64,000 bases of DNA from positions 434,001-498,000 of the forward strand of contig NZ_BMRB01000004.1 of the NCBI RefSeq assembly GCF_014648415.1, given 5' to 3'. The position numbers and the translations under genes were made by a program. The DNA is from Actinokineospora fastidiosa. GTDB lineage: Bacteria; Actinomycetota; Actinomycetes; Mycobacteriales; Pseudonocardiaceae. Below, in pieces: positions 28,143 to 35,912 of the stretch (the first letter of the stretch is position 1; every line of letters begins with the position of its first letter). The notes beneath the pieces are model-generated. The model was not told where the DNA came from. It made no database searches and saw only the letters and a program-made list of their open reading frames with translations.

Positions 28143-28607
28143 GTGTCCGAGGTCGTCCTGATCGTCACGACAGTCGCCAGCGGCCTGGTCGCAGGGCTGT
28201 TCTTCGCCTTCTCCGCCGCGGTCATGCTCGCCTTGGCCCAAGTGGACGACCGCGCGTTCGTCGACACCATGCAGCGGGTCAACCGGCGCATCCAGAACCC
28301 GGTGTTCGGCCTGGTGTTCCTCGCCGCCCTGGTCGGCAGCCTGGGCGTGGTGCTCATCGAGTTCACCGCCGCCGACGACCCGCGCCCGGCCGTGCTCGCG
28401 GGCGCGGTGCTGACCGTGTCGTCCATGGTGGTCACGTTCGCGGTGAACATCCCGCTCAACAACCGCCTCGACGCGGCCGGGCCGGTGGACGCCATCGCCG
28501 ACCCGAGTGCCGTCCGGCGCGCGTTCGAGCCGAGGTGGGTGCGGTCCAACCACGTGCGGACCGTGCTCTCGACCGCGGGCCTCGCCCTGTACTGCGCGGG
28601 CCTCTAG
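28143..28607 (+). CDS. DUF1772 (anthrone oxygenase-like) membrane protein
   Basis: 154 residues, GTG start, four hydrophobic segments. ALAQVDDRAFVDTMQRVNRRIQNP and the ending VRTVLSTAGLALYCAG match DUF1772. Some members are anthrone oxygenases; most are uncharacterised. Its TAG stop shares one base with the GTG of the next gene. Confidence 0.75.
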   Translation: MSEVVLIVTTVASGLVAGLFFAFSAAVMLALAQVDDRAFVDTMQRVNRRIQNPVFGLVFLAALVGSLGVVLIEFTAADDPRPAVLAGAVLTVSSMVVTFAVNIPLNNRLDAAGPVDAIADPSAVRRAFEPRWVRSNHVRTVLSTAGLALYCAGL

Positions 28608-29365
28608 TGGACGGTTACGACGAGACGGTCGCGCGGCTGCGCGCGGCGGGCTGCGTGTTCGCCGAGGAGGAGGCCGCGCTCCTGCTCGACCTGCCGGACC
28701 CGGGGCGCGCCATCGCGCGCCGGGTCGCGGGCGAGCCGCTGGAGCACGTGCTCGGCTGGGCGGAGTTCGCGGGCCTGCGGGTCGCGGTCGACGCGGGCGT
28801 GTTCGTGCCGAGGCGGCGGACCGAGGCGCTGGTACGCGCCGCGGTGGCCGCGGGCGGGTCGGTCGTGGTGGACCTGTGCTGCGGCTCCGGGGCGGTCGGC
28901 ATGGCGGTCGAGGCGGCGCTGGGGGCCGTGGACCTGACCGCCGTGGACATCGACCCCAGGGCCGTCGCCTGCGCGCGGCGCAACCTCGGCGCGGACCGCG
29001 TGCTCGAAGGCGACCTGTACGCGCCGCTGCCCGAGCGCCTGCGCGGCCGGGTCGACCTGCTGGTGGTGAACGCGCCGTACGTGCCAACCGACGAGATCGC
29101 GCTGATGCCGCCCGAGGCCCGCGACCACGAGCCGATGGTGGCGCTCGACGGCGGGTCGGACGGGTTGGACGTGCACCGCAGGGTGGCCGAGGGCGCGCCC
29201 GACTGGCTCGCGCCGGGCGGGCTGCTGCTCATCGAGGCCCACGAGAGCCAGGTGGCGGCCGCCGAGGCGGTCTTCGCCGGGCACGGCCTCGTCGTCGGCG
29301 TGGTGCGCGATCCCGAGGCGACGGTCGTCACAGGGGCGTTGGGGACGCGTCAAGGAACGCGCTGA
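28607..29365 (+). CDS. PrmC/HemK-like N5-glutamine methyltransferase with NAPY motif
   Basis: 252 residues. SAM-binding VVDLCCGSGAVGMAV (~85) and the catalytic motif LLVVNAPYVPTDEIALMPPEA. Classical HemK enzymes have NPPY; here it is NAPY, as in a separate actinobacterial subfamily. EPLEHVLGWAEFAGLRVAVDAGVFVPR is the HemK N-terminal linker. Members methylate glutamine in release factors or small substrates. It overlaps DUF1772 by one base, so coupled expression is likely; the true substrate is open. Confidence 0.8.
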   Translation: MDGYDETVARLRAAGCVFAEEEAALLLDLPDPGRAIARRVAGEPLEHVLGWAEFAGLRVAVDAGVFVPRRRTEALVRAAVAAGGSVVVDLCCGSGAVGMAVEAALGAVDLTAVDIDPRAVACARRNLGADRVLEGDLYAPLPERLRGRVDLLVVNAPYVPTDEIALMPPEARDHEPMVALDGGSDGLDVHRRVAEGAPDWLAPGGLLLIEAHESQVAAAEAVFAGHGLVVGVVRDPEATVVTGALGTRQGTR

Positions 29366-29426
29366 CCGCGTCAATGCGCCGTTCGGACCACTGGGGACGG
29401 CGACGCCACGGGCGTGTGCTCGGGGC

Positions 29427-30719
29427 ATGACGCTGTTCGACCTGGTGCCCACGCTGGGCCGGTCCCACCCGGTGGCCCTGGAGCCCGGACTCTGGCCGCG
29501 CTCGGCCCGCATGACCGACACCGCCGACCTCGTCGTCGGCGGCGTCTCCCTGATCGCCCTCGCCCGCACCCGGGGCACCCCGCTGCACGTGCTCGACCTG
29601 GGCGAGGTCGACCGCCGCGTCGGCCTGCTGCGGGCCGCGCTGCCCGAGGCGGAGATCGCCTACGCCTGCAAGGCGCTGCTGTGCCGGGGCCTGGTGCGCC
29701 GCCTCGACGCGCTCGGCTGCGCGCTGGACGTGTGCTCCGGCGGCGAGGCCGCCGTCGCCGAGGCGGCGGGCTTCCCGGCCGAGCGGATGATCATGCACGG
29801 CACCGCGAAGACGACCGCCGACGTCGGCCGCCCGGTCGGCCGGATCGTGCTGGACCGGCCCGACGAGCCGCTGCCGCCCGCCCGCGCGCAGCGGGTGCTG
29901 CTGCGGATCGCGCCCGAGGTGGACGCCCGGACCCATCCCAAGATCACCACCGGCACCGGGGCCCAGCAGTTCGGCGTGCCGCTGGCCGAGGCCGAGGACG
30001 CCGTGGGCGCGCTGCTGGCCCGCCCGGGGGCGCACCTGGTGGGCCTGCACTGCCACCTCGGCTCCCAGGTGTTCGCCGTGGACGCCTACGAGGAGGCCGC
30101 GCGCCGCATGGTGCGGCTGCTGGGCCGCGTCCGCGAGCGCTACGGGCTGACCCTGGGCGAACTCGACCTCGGCGGCGGCCTCGGCGTGCCCTACCTGCCC
30201 GGCGACGCCGACTTCGACCTCGCCGGGTACGCCCGCAGGGTGCTCGTGGCCCTCGCCTACGAGTCGGGGAAGGCGGGTCTGCCCCGCCCCCGGCTGACCG
30301 TCGAGCCCGGCCGCTGGGTCGTCGGCCCGGCCGGGGTGGCGCTGTACCGGGTCGCCGCGGTCAAGGGCCGGTTCGTCGTCGTGGACGGCGGGATGAGCGA
30401 CAACCCGCGCCCGGCGCTCTACGGCGCCCGCTACCACGCCCGGCTCGTCGGCCGCCGGTCCACCGCCGTGCTGGTCGCGCACACCGTCGTCGGCCGCCAC
30501 TGCGAGGCCGCCGACGTGCTCGCCGACGTGCCCCTGCCCGCCGACCTGCGGCCCGGCGACCTGCTGGCCGTCCCGGTGACCGGCGCCTACCAGCTGTCGA
30601 TGGCCTCGAACTACAACGCCGTCGGCAGGCCGCCGCTGGTCGCCGTCCACGACGGGACCCACCGGCTGCTGCTGCGCCGGGAACGGGCGGCCGACCTCTT
30701 GCGCAGGGACGTCGGCTGA
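29427..30719 (+). CDS. Diaminopimelate decarboxylase-like PLP enzyme (alanine-racemase fold)
   Basis: 430 residues. PLP lysine in IAYACKALL (~76), phosphate-binding GGGLGVPY, HCHLGSQV and EPGRWVVGPAG are LysA signatures, and the C-terminal barrel has CEAADVLADV (active-site Cys-Glu of the partner subunit) and GAYQLSMASNYN. It probably decarboxylates meso-DAP to lysine. No other lysine gene is nearby, and housekeeping lysA normally sits with argS/thrA, so this may be a paralogue. Confidence 0.85.
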   Translation: MTLFDLVPTLGRSHPVALEPGLWPRSARMTDTADLVVGGVSLIALARTRGTPLHVLDLGEVDRRVGLLRAALPEAEIAYACKALLCRGLVRRLDALGCALDVCSGGEAAVAEAAGFPAERMIMHGTAKTTADVGRPVGRIVLDRPDEPLPPARAQRVLLRIAPEVDARTHPKITTGTGAQQFGVPLAEAEDAVGALLARPGAHLVGLHCHLGSQVFAVDAYEEAARRMVRLLGRVRERYGLTLGELDLGGGLGVPYLPGDADFDLAGYARRVLVALAYESGKAGLPRPRLTVEPGRWVVGPAGVALYRVAAVKGRFVVVDGGMSDNPRPALYGARYHARLVGRRSTAVLVAHTVVGRHCEAADVLADVPLPADLRPGDLLAVPVTGAYQLSMASNYNAVGRPPLVAVHDGTHRLLLRRERAADLLRRDVG

Positions 30720-30735
30720 GGCTTCGATAGCGCCT

Positions 30736-31080
30736 GTGAACCCTGGGGACCTCCTCGCCGAAACACCCGAACCGCCCTACTACGCCGTCATCTTCACCTC
30801 GCTGCTCACCCCCGACACTGCCGGTTACGCCGAGGCGGCCGAGCGGATGTTCGAGCTCGTCAAGACCATCCCCGGCTACCTGGGCGCGGACGGGGCCCGC
30901 GACGGGGTCGGCATCACCGTCTCCTACTTCCGGGACGAGCCCGCCATCGCCGAGTGGCGGGACCACCCCGAGCACGCCGAGACCCGCGAGCGCGGCCGCG
31001 AGCAGTGGTACGAGGCCTACGAGCTGCGGGTCGCCAAGGTCGAGCGCGCCTACGGCTTCCGCAGGTCCACAGTGGACTAG
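30736..31080 (+). CDS. Antibiotic biosynthesis monooxygenase (ABM) domain protein
   Basis: 114 residues, GTG start. Single ferredoxin-like ABM domain: YYAVIFTSLLTPD, PGYLGADGARDGVGITVSYF, IAEWRDHPEHAETRERG and the ending VERAYGF. Such small proteins act as quinone-forming monooxygenases or heme/aldehyde handling proteins. The last codons contain a perfect copy of the 13-bp GTCCA palindrome described in the findings. Confidence 0.85.
   Translation: MNPGDLLAETPEPPYYAVIFTSLLTPDTAGYAEAAERMFELVKTIPGYLGADGARDGVGITVSYFRDEPAIAEWRDHPEHAETRERGREQWYEAYELRVAKVERAYGFRRSTVD
31065..31077. repeat. Perfect copy of dispersed 13-bp palindrome
   Basis: GTCCACAGTGGAC at the very end of the ABM gene, a perfect 6+6 palindrome around one central base. 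Related copies occur through the window, for example 12253-12265, 31521-31533, 57605-57617 and 59000-59012. Confidence 0.7.
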
Positions 31081-31082
31081 AC

Positions 31083-31102
31083 GGGGTGACGGCGGTCACC
31101 CC
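31083..31102. terminator. Terminator hairpin after ABM gene
   Basis: GGGGTGAC (31083-31090) and GTCACCCC (31095-31102) form a perfect 8-bp stem with a 4-nt loop, 3 bp after the stop and before the salvage operon. Confidence 0.7.
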
Positions 31103-31170
31103 GCCCGCATGGTGGGCGGCCCCCGTCGCGCCAGGCATACTCCTCTCCGGAGCACGCCGAGAGGGGTTCG

Positions 31171-32313
31171 ATGAGCACGCAGTGGGAGGACGCCGCGCGC
31201 GAGGTCGCCAGCGCCCTGGCCGCCGACGCGGTCGAGCGCGAGGCCAAGGGCGGCGAGCCGCGGGCCGAGGTCGACCTGCTGCGCGCGCACGGCCTGCTCA
31301 CCGTGCCGGTCGGCGACTGGCCGCTCGTGCACCGGGTGCTCGCCGAGGTCGCCGCCGCCGACGCCTCGGTCGGCCACCTGCTCGGCTACCACTACCTGCA
31401 CGTCTGGCGCCTCGGCCTGTTCGGCAGGCCGGAGTACGCCGACGAGGCCCGGCGCGCCACCGCCGAGCACGGCTGGTTCTGGGCGGGCGTGGCCAACCCC
31501 CGCGACGACGCCCTCGTGATGTCCGAAGTGGACGGCGGCTACCTGGTCAGCGGCCGCAAGATGTTCGCCACCGGCGCCAGCGTGGCCGACCGGTTGGTGG
31601 TCAGCGCCGTGCACGGTGCGCGCAAGGTCACCTTCGTCTGCCCGGGCGACGCCCCCGGCCTGCGGCCCCTCGGCGACTGGGACAACCTCGGCCAGCGGCT
31701 CTCGGCCAGCGGCGGTGTCGAGTTCACCGACGTCTTCGTGCCCGAGCACGACATCCTCGGCGCGCAGCCCGACCCGGCCGACCCCCGCTACCCGATGGCG
31801 AACCTGCCCGCGCTCGCCTTCCAGCTCGTCCTCAGCCGGGTGCTCACCGCGACCGCCCGGGGCGCGCTGGCCACCGCCGCCGATTACACCCGGCGGTTCA
31901 CCCGCGCCTGGCCCGCGTCCGGCGTCGAGAAGGCCGTCGACGACCCGCACACCCTCGCTGCCTACGGCGTCCTGACCGCCCGCACCGACGCCGCCGACCT
32001 GCTCGTCGACCGCGCCGCGGCCGCGTTCGCCGCGGCCGACGCCGAGGGACCGGCGCTGACCCCCGAGCAGCGCGGCGCGACCGGCCTGGCGATCGCCTCG
32101 GCCAAGGCGCTCGCCTCCGAGGTGGCGCTGGAGGTCACCGGGCGGGTGTTCGAGCTGACCGGCGCGCGGGCCACCGCGAACCGCTACGGCCTCGACCGCT
32201 TCTGGCGCAACGCCCGCACGCTCACCCTGCACGACCCGGCCGTCTACAAGGCGGCCGAGGTCGGCAGGCACCTGCTCACCGGCGAACTGCCCCCGGTCAC
32301 CGGTTACAGCTGA
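31171..32313 (+). CDS. DszC/SfnB-like flavin-dependent monooxygenase (acyl-CoA dehydrogenase fold)
   Basis: 380 residues from ATG 31171. Acyl-CoA dehydrogenase fold with GHLLGYHYLHVWRL, VSGRKMFATGASVADRLVV and VEFTDVFVPEHD, closest in pattern to DszC/SfnB proteins, which use FMNH2 and O2 to oxidise sulfur compounds. The catalytic Glu of true acyl-CoA dehydrogenases is not evident. Its stop overlaps the mtnA start by one base, so it is the first gene of a coupled methionine salvage operon. A role in oxidising a methylthio or other organosulfur compound is inferred from context. Confidence 0.75.
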   Translation: MSTQWEDAAREVASALAADAVEREAKGGEPRAEVDLLRAHGLLTVPVGDWPLVHRVLAEVAAADASVGHLLGYHYLHVWRLGLFGRPEYADEARRATAEHGWFWAGVANPRDDALVMSEVDGGYLVSGRKMFATGASVADRLVVSAVHGARKVTFVCPGDAPGLRPLGDWDNLGQRLSASGGVEFTDVFVPEHDILGAQPDPADPRYPMANLPALAFQLVLSRVLTATARGALATAADYTRRFTRAWPASGVEKAVDDPHTLAAYGVLTARTDAADLLVDRAAAAFAAADAEGPALTPEQRGATGLAIASAKALASEVALEVTGRVFELTGARATANRYGLDRFWRNARTLTLHDPAVYKAAEVGRHLLTGELPPVTGYS

Positions 32314-33305
32314 TGGAGCCGACCCTCGCCCACAGCGTCCGGCTCGACGACGACGGCGTGCGCATCCTGGACCGCCGCCGCTTCCCGTTCGAGCGCGTCT
32401 GGGTCCGCTGCGCCACCGCTGCCGACGTCGCCAAGGCCATCGCGGACATGGTCACCCAGTCGTCCGGGCCGTACTTCGCCGCCCTGCAGGCGATGGTGCT
32501 CTCCGCGCGGGCCGCGGCGCGCCTGCCGGACCCGCGCGCGGCGATGGCCGCCGACGCCGCGCTCATCGTCGCCGCCCGCCCGACCAACGACCACCTCGCG
32601 AAGGCCGTCGCGTTCGTCATGGACGCCTTCGACCCCGACGACGTGGTGGGCTCGGCCGAGCGCGGGGCCGCGCTCGGGGACGCGGCGTACCGCTCCCGCA
32701 GCCGCGCCCTCGGCGAGCACACCGCCGCCCTGCTGCCCGACGGCGCCCGCGTCCTGACGCACTGCTGGGCCGACCTCTACCTCACCGAGACCGTGGCCGC
32801 CGCCCAGCGGGCGGGCCGGACGCTGTCGTTCGTGTGCACCGAGACCCGGCCCTACCTGCAGGGCGCCCGGCTTACCGCGGAGACACTGGCCGAGATGGGC
32901 GTCGACACCACCCTCATCACCGACGGCATGGGCGCGGCCGTGCTGGCCGACGGCGCGGTCGACACGCTGGTGACCGCCGCCGACCGCGTCGCCATGGACG
33001 GCAGCGTCGTCAACAAGGTCGGCACGCTGGGCCTGGCCGTGGCCGCGCATGCCTTCGGCGTGCCGTACCTGGCCATGGTCCAGTCGCCCGACCGGACCGC
33101 GGCGACCGGCGCGGACGTCCCCATCGAGCACCGCGACGGCGACGACGTGCTGCACACCCTCGGGCACCGCACGGCGAGCACCCGCGTGCGCGGCCGCTAC
33201 CCGGCCTTCGACGTGACCCCGCCGCGCTTCGTCACGACCGTCGTCACCGACCGGGGCCCGTTCGCGCCCGACGCGCTCGACCGCTATTGGGAAGGATCGC
33301 AGTGA
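32313..33305 (+). CDS. mtnA: Methylthioribose-1-phosphate isomerase-like protein (eIF2B family)
   Basis: 330 residues. Catalytic-type Cys in VLTHCWADLYLTET and Asp in AADRVAMDGSVVNKVGT, plus TRPYLQGARLTAETLAEMG, match MtnA, which turns methylthioribose-1-P into methylthioribulose-1-P. The Cys block differs from the usual HCNTGALAT, so this is a divergent member; ribose-1,5-bisphosphate isomerase is the alternative within the same family. The downstream mtnC, mtnB and mtnD strongly favour MtnA. Confidence 0.82.
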   Translation: MEPTLAHSVRLDDDGVRILDRRRFPFERVWVRCATAADVAKAIADMVTQSSGPYFAALQAMVLSARAAARLPDPRAAMAADAALIVAARPTNDHLAKAVAFVMDAFDPDDVVGSAERGAALGDAAYRSRSRALGEHTAALLPDGARVLTHCWADLYLTETVAAAQRAGRTLSFVCTETRPYLQGARLTAETLAEMGVDTTLITDGMGAAVLADGAVDTLVTAADRVAMDGSVVNKVGTLGLAVAAHAFGVPYLAMVQSPDRTAATGADVPIEHRDGDDVLHTLGHRTASTRVRGRYPAFDVTPPRFVTTVVTDRGPFAPDALDRYWEGSQ

Positions 33306-34015
33306 CCGACACGATTGACTGGGTCGTGCTGGACATCGAGGGCACGATCATGCCCACGAGCGGCGTGCACGTGGTGCTCTACGACTACGCCCGCCCCCGG
33401 CTCGGCCCGTGGATCGACGCCAACCGGACCGACCCGCTGGTGGCGGGCGCGGTCGCCGAGATCCGCGCCGAGGCCGGGCTGCCCGAGTCAGCGGGCACCG
33501 ACGAGATCGTCGCGGTCCTGCACGGCTGGATGGACGCCGACCGCAAGGCCACGCCGCTCAAGACGCTGCAGGGCCTGATCTGGCAGCGCGGCTACGCCAG
33601 CGGCGACCTGGTCTCGGAGTACTTCCCGGACGTCGTGCCCCGGCTGCGCGCCTGGCACGCCGCTGGCGTGCCGATGGCGATCTTCTCGTCCGGCTCGGTC
33701 GCCGGGCAGATCGCGTCGTTCTCCAGCACCACCGAGGGCGACCTGACCGGCCTGTTCCGCCACCATTTCGACACGGTGAACGCCGGGCCGAAGCGGGAGG
33801 CGGCCTCCTACGCCGCGATCGCCGAGGGCCTCGGCGGTCCGGCGCCCGAGCGCATCCTGTTCCTCTCCGACGTGCCCGCCGAGCTCGACGCCGCCGCGGC
33901 CGCGGGCTGGCGCACGATCGGCCTGGCCCGGCCGGGCGAGCCGTACGCCGACGCCGACTTCGGCGCCCACCGCGTGGTCGCGTCGCTGGAGGATGTCGAG
34001 GTGTCCCGTGCCTGA
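33302..34015 (+). CDS. mtnC: Enolase-phosphatase E1, acireductone synthase
   Basis: 237 residues, GTG overlapping the mtnA stop by 4 bp. HAD hydrolase with motif I VLDIEGTIMP (DxEGT, typical of MtnC), YARPRLGPWID, PLKTLQGLIWQRGYASGDL, motif II FSSGSVAGQ and motif IV LFLSDVPAELDAA. It enolises and dephosphorylates the diketone phosphate to acireductone. Confidence 0.93.
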   Translation: MTDTIDWVVLDIEGTIMPTSGVHVVLYDYARPRLGPWIDANRTDPLVAGAVAEIRAEAGLPESAGTDEIVAVLHGWMDADRKATPLKTLQGLIWQRGYASGDLVSEYFPDVVPRLRAWHAAGVPMAIFSSGSVAGQIASFSSTTEGDLTGLFRHHFDTVNAGPKREAASYAAIAEGLGGPAPERILFLSDVPAELDAAAAAGWRTIGLARPGEPYADADFGAHRVVASLEDVEVSRA

Positions 34016-34619
34016 CGCCCTGGCGGCCGGGGCCGCCCTGGCCGCCGAGAGCGCCCGCTACACGGGGATGGGCTGGATGCGCGGCACGTCCGGGAACCTG
34101 TCGGTGACGCTGTCCCGCGACCCGCTGCGGCTCGCGGTGACCGCGTCCGGCCTGGACAAGGGCGAGCTGGCGCCCACGGACTTCGTCGTCGTCGACGGCG
34201 CGGGCGAGCCGGTGGACGAGCAGCCCGGCGGGCCGGGGCTGCGCCCGTCCGCCGAGGCCGGGCTGCACGCCCGCATCGCCGCGGTGTCCGGCGCGGGCGC
34301 CGTGGTCCACCTGCACATGCTGGCCCCGGTAGTGGCCGCCGAGCTGTGGCCGTGCGGGATCGTGCTGCGCGACCTGGAGATGCTCAAGGGCTTCGGCCGC
34401 TCGGCCGAGGACGACGAGGTCCGGATCCCGGTCGTGCCGAACAGCCAGGACATGCGCGTCCTCGGCGACGCTTTCGAGCGCGGCTTCGACCCCGCCACGC
34501 CCGCCCTGGTGGTCGCCCGCCACGGGGTGTACGTGTGGGGGGACGACCTGATGACCGCCCGCCACCGGGCCGAGTGCCTGGAGTGGCTGCTGCGCTTCGC
34601 CACGGAGGTGGCCCGATGA
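34008..34619 (+). CDS. mtnB: Methylthioribulose-1-phosphate dehydratase
   Basis: 203 residues from GTG 34008, overlapping mtnC by 8 bp. Class II aldolase fold with RGTSGNLSV, zinc ligands in VVHLHML and ARHGVYVWG, and MLKGFGR, all MtnB features. Dehydrates methylthioribulose-1-P to the diketone. Confidence 0.92.
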   Translation: MPDALAAGAALAAESARYTGMGWMRGTSGNLSVTLSRDPLRLAVTASGLDKGELAPTDFVVVDGAGEPVDEQPGGPGLRPSAEAGLHARIAAVSGAGAVVHLHMLAPVVAAELWPCGIVLRDLEMLKGFGRSAEDDEVRIPVVPNSQDMRVLGDAFERGFDPATPALVVARHGVYVWGDDLMTARHRAECLEWLLRFATEVAR

Positions 34620-35188
34620 CCCTGCTGACCGTGTGGCCCGACACCGACCCGGCCACCGTGCTGACCCGCACCGAGGACCCGGCCGAGATCACCGCCGTGC
34701 TGTCCGGCATCGGCGTGCGCCTCACCCGCTGGACCGTCGTGGACCTGCCCGCCAAGCCCACCTCGGATGAGGTGCTGGCGGCCTACCGGGCCGAGGTGGA
34801 CGCGGTCATCGCCGCCGAGGGCTACATCCACGTGGACGCGGTCTCCATGACGCCGGAGGACACGCCGCAGTGGCGTGAGCAGGCGGCGGCCGCGCGGCAG
34901 AAGTTCCTGTCCGAGCACACCCACGACGACGACGAGGACCGCTACTTCGCGCGCGGCTCCGGGATCTTCTACCTGCACGTCGACGGCAAGGTCCACGCCG
35001 TGCTGTGCGAGGCGGGCGACCTGCTGAGCGTCCCGGCGAAGACGACCCACTGGTTCGACATGGGCACGACCCCGGACTACGTCTCGATCCGCTTCTTCCA
35101 CGACGACGACGGCTGGGTGGCGTCCTTCCTGGAGGAGTCCGTCGCCCACCGGTTCCCGACGTTCGACGAGATCACGGCCGCGCGCTGA
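34616..35188 (+). CDS. mtnD: Acireductone dioxygenase
   Basis: 190 residues, ATG overlapping the mtnB stop (ATGA). Cupin with metal ligands in EHTHDDDEDRYFARGSG (His, His, Glu) and the later His in PAKTTHWFDMG. Converts acireductone and O2 to the methionine keto acid (Fe form) or off-pathway products (Ni form). Last gene of the operon; its 3' end overlaps the convergent DUF2017 gene by 17 bp. Confidence 0.95.
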   Translation: MTLLTVWPDTDPATVLTRTEDPAEITAVLSGIGVRLTRWTVVDLPAKPTSDEVLAAYRAEVDAVIAAEGYIHVDAVSMTPEDTPQWREQAAAARQKFLSEHTHDDDEDRYFARGSGIFYLHVDGKVHAVLCEAGDLLSVPAKTTHWFDMGTTPDYVSIRFFHDDDGWVASFLEESVAHRFPTFDEITAAR

Positions 35189-35672
35189 ACCAATCCGGGT
35201 GCAGCGCGGCCACCAGCGACTCCTGCGCCCAGTTGAACCAGACCAGCTCGGGCGCGTCGCCGCGGACCCCGGTGCGCGGGAACGCGACGAAGCGGACCAT
35301 GCCCAGCACGCCGATCCACTCGTCGGCCTCCTCGCGCGGCAGGACGTGCTGGCTGCCCGTCGAGCAGCGGTGGATGAACCGGCGGGCCGCCGCGCTGTCG
35401 CCGAGCGCGGCGGTGTGGCGGGCGCGGAAGGCGTCGGACTCGGCCCGGTCGGGGTAGGCGTCGGGGAACATCCGCCTTGCCACGTCCTCGCTGGTGGTCC
35501 GCCTGCGGAACAGCCCGCCGGGCTCGGCGTCGACGGCTCCGGTCTCCAGGAACCGGGCCAGCCTCTCCACGTGGTGGGTGAGAGTCGCGGCCACGTTGTC
35601 CGACATGCGGACCAGGACGCCGTCGCCGGTCGAGGCGGTGTCGAAGTAGTCGTCGGAGACGTCCGGGTTCAC
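35172..35672 (-). CDS. DUF2017 protein, clpS-linked
   Basis: 166 residues, GTG start overlapping the clpS stop. RRMFPDAYPDRAESDAFR and WIGVLGMVRFVAFPRTG are DUF2017 motifs. The family follows clpS throughout actinobacteria; its function is unknown but a role with the Clp protease adaptor is plausible. Confidence 0.85.
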   Translation of the reverse strand: MNPDVSDDYFDTASTGDGVLVRMSDNVAATLTHHVERLARFLETGAVDAEPGGLFRRRTTSEDVARRMFPDAYPDRAESDAFRARHTAALGDSAAARRFIHRCSTGSQHVLPREEADEWIGVLGMVRFVAFPRTGVRGDAPELVWFNWAQESLVAALHPDWFSARP

Positions 35673-35896
35673 GCGATCACCGCGGCGTGGATGCCGTAGC
35701 GCTGGAAGCGGACCACCATCGCCTCGGCCGACTCCCGGTCGGGCAGGGCCGCGACCTGGGCGTGCCCGCGCTGGTGCACCACCTGCGCTGCGGCCGTGGC
35801 CTGCTCGGGCGGCATGCCGCAGACCGCCGCCAGCGCGTGCAGCACCACGGCGACGGAGGTGGTGTCGTCGTTCACGAGGGAAACCGGCCAGGTCAC
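35669..35896 (-). CDS. clpS: ClpS protease adaptor
   Basis: 75 residues from GTG 35896, shorter than the usual ~95-100 because the flexible N-terminal extension is nearly absent. VSLVNDDTTSVAVVLHAL corresponds to the N-degron pocket strand-helix, and AAQVVHQRGHAQVA to the conserved His-containing helix. ClpS hands N-degron substrates to ClpAP/ClpCP; the extension it lacks is needed for delivery in E. coli. Coupled to DUF2017. Confidence 0.85.
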   Translation of the reverse strand: MTWPVSLVNDDTTSVAVVLHALAAVCGMPPEQATAAAQVVHQRGHAQVAALPDRESAEAMVVRFQRYGIHAAVIA

Positions 35897-35912
35897 GCCC
35901 GGCAGTATGCCG

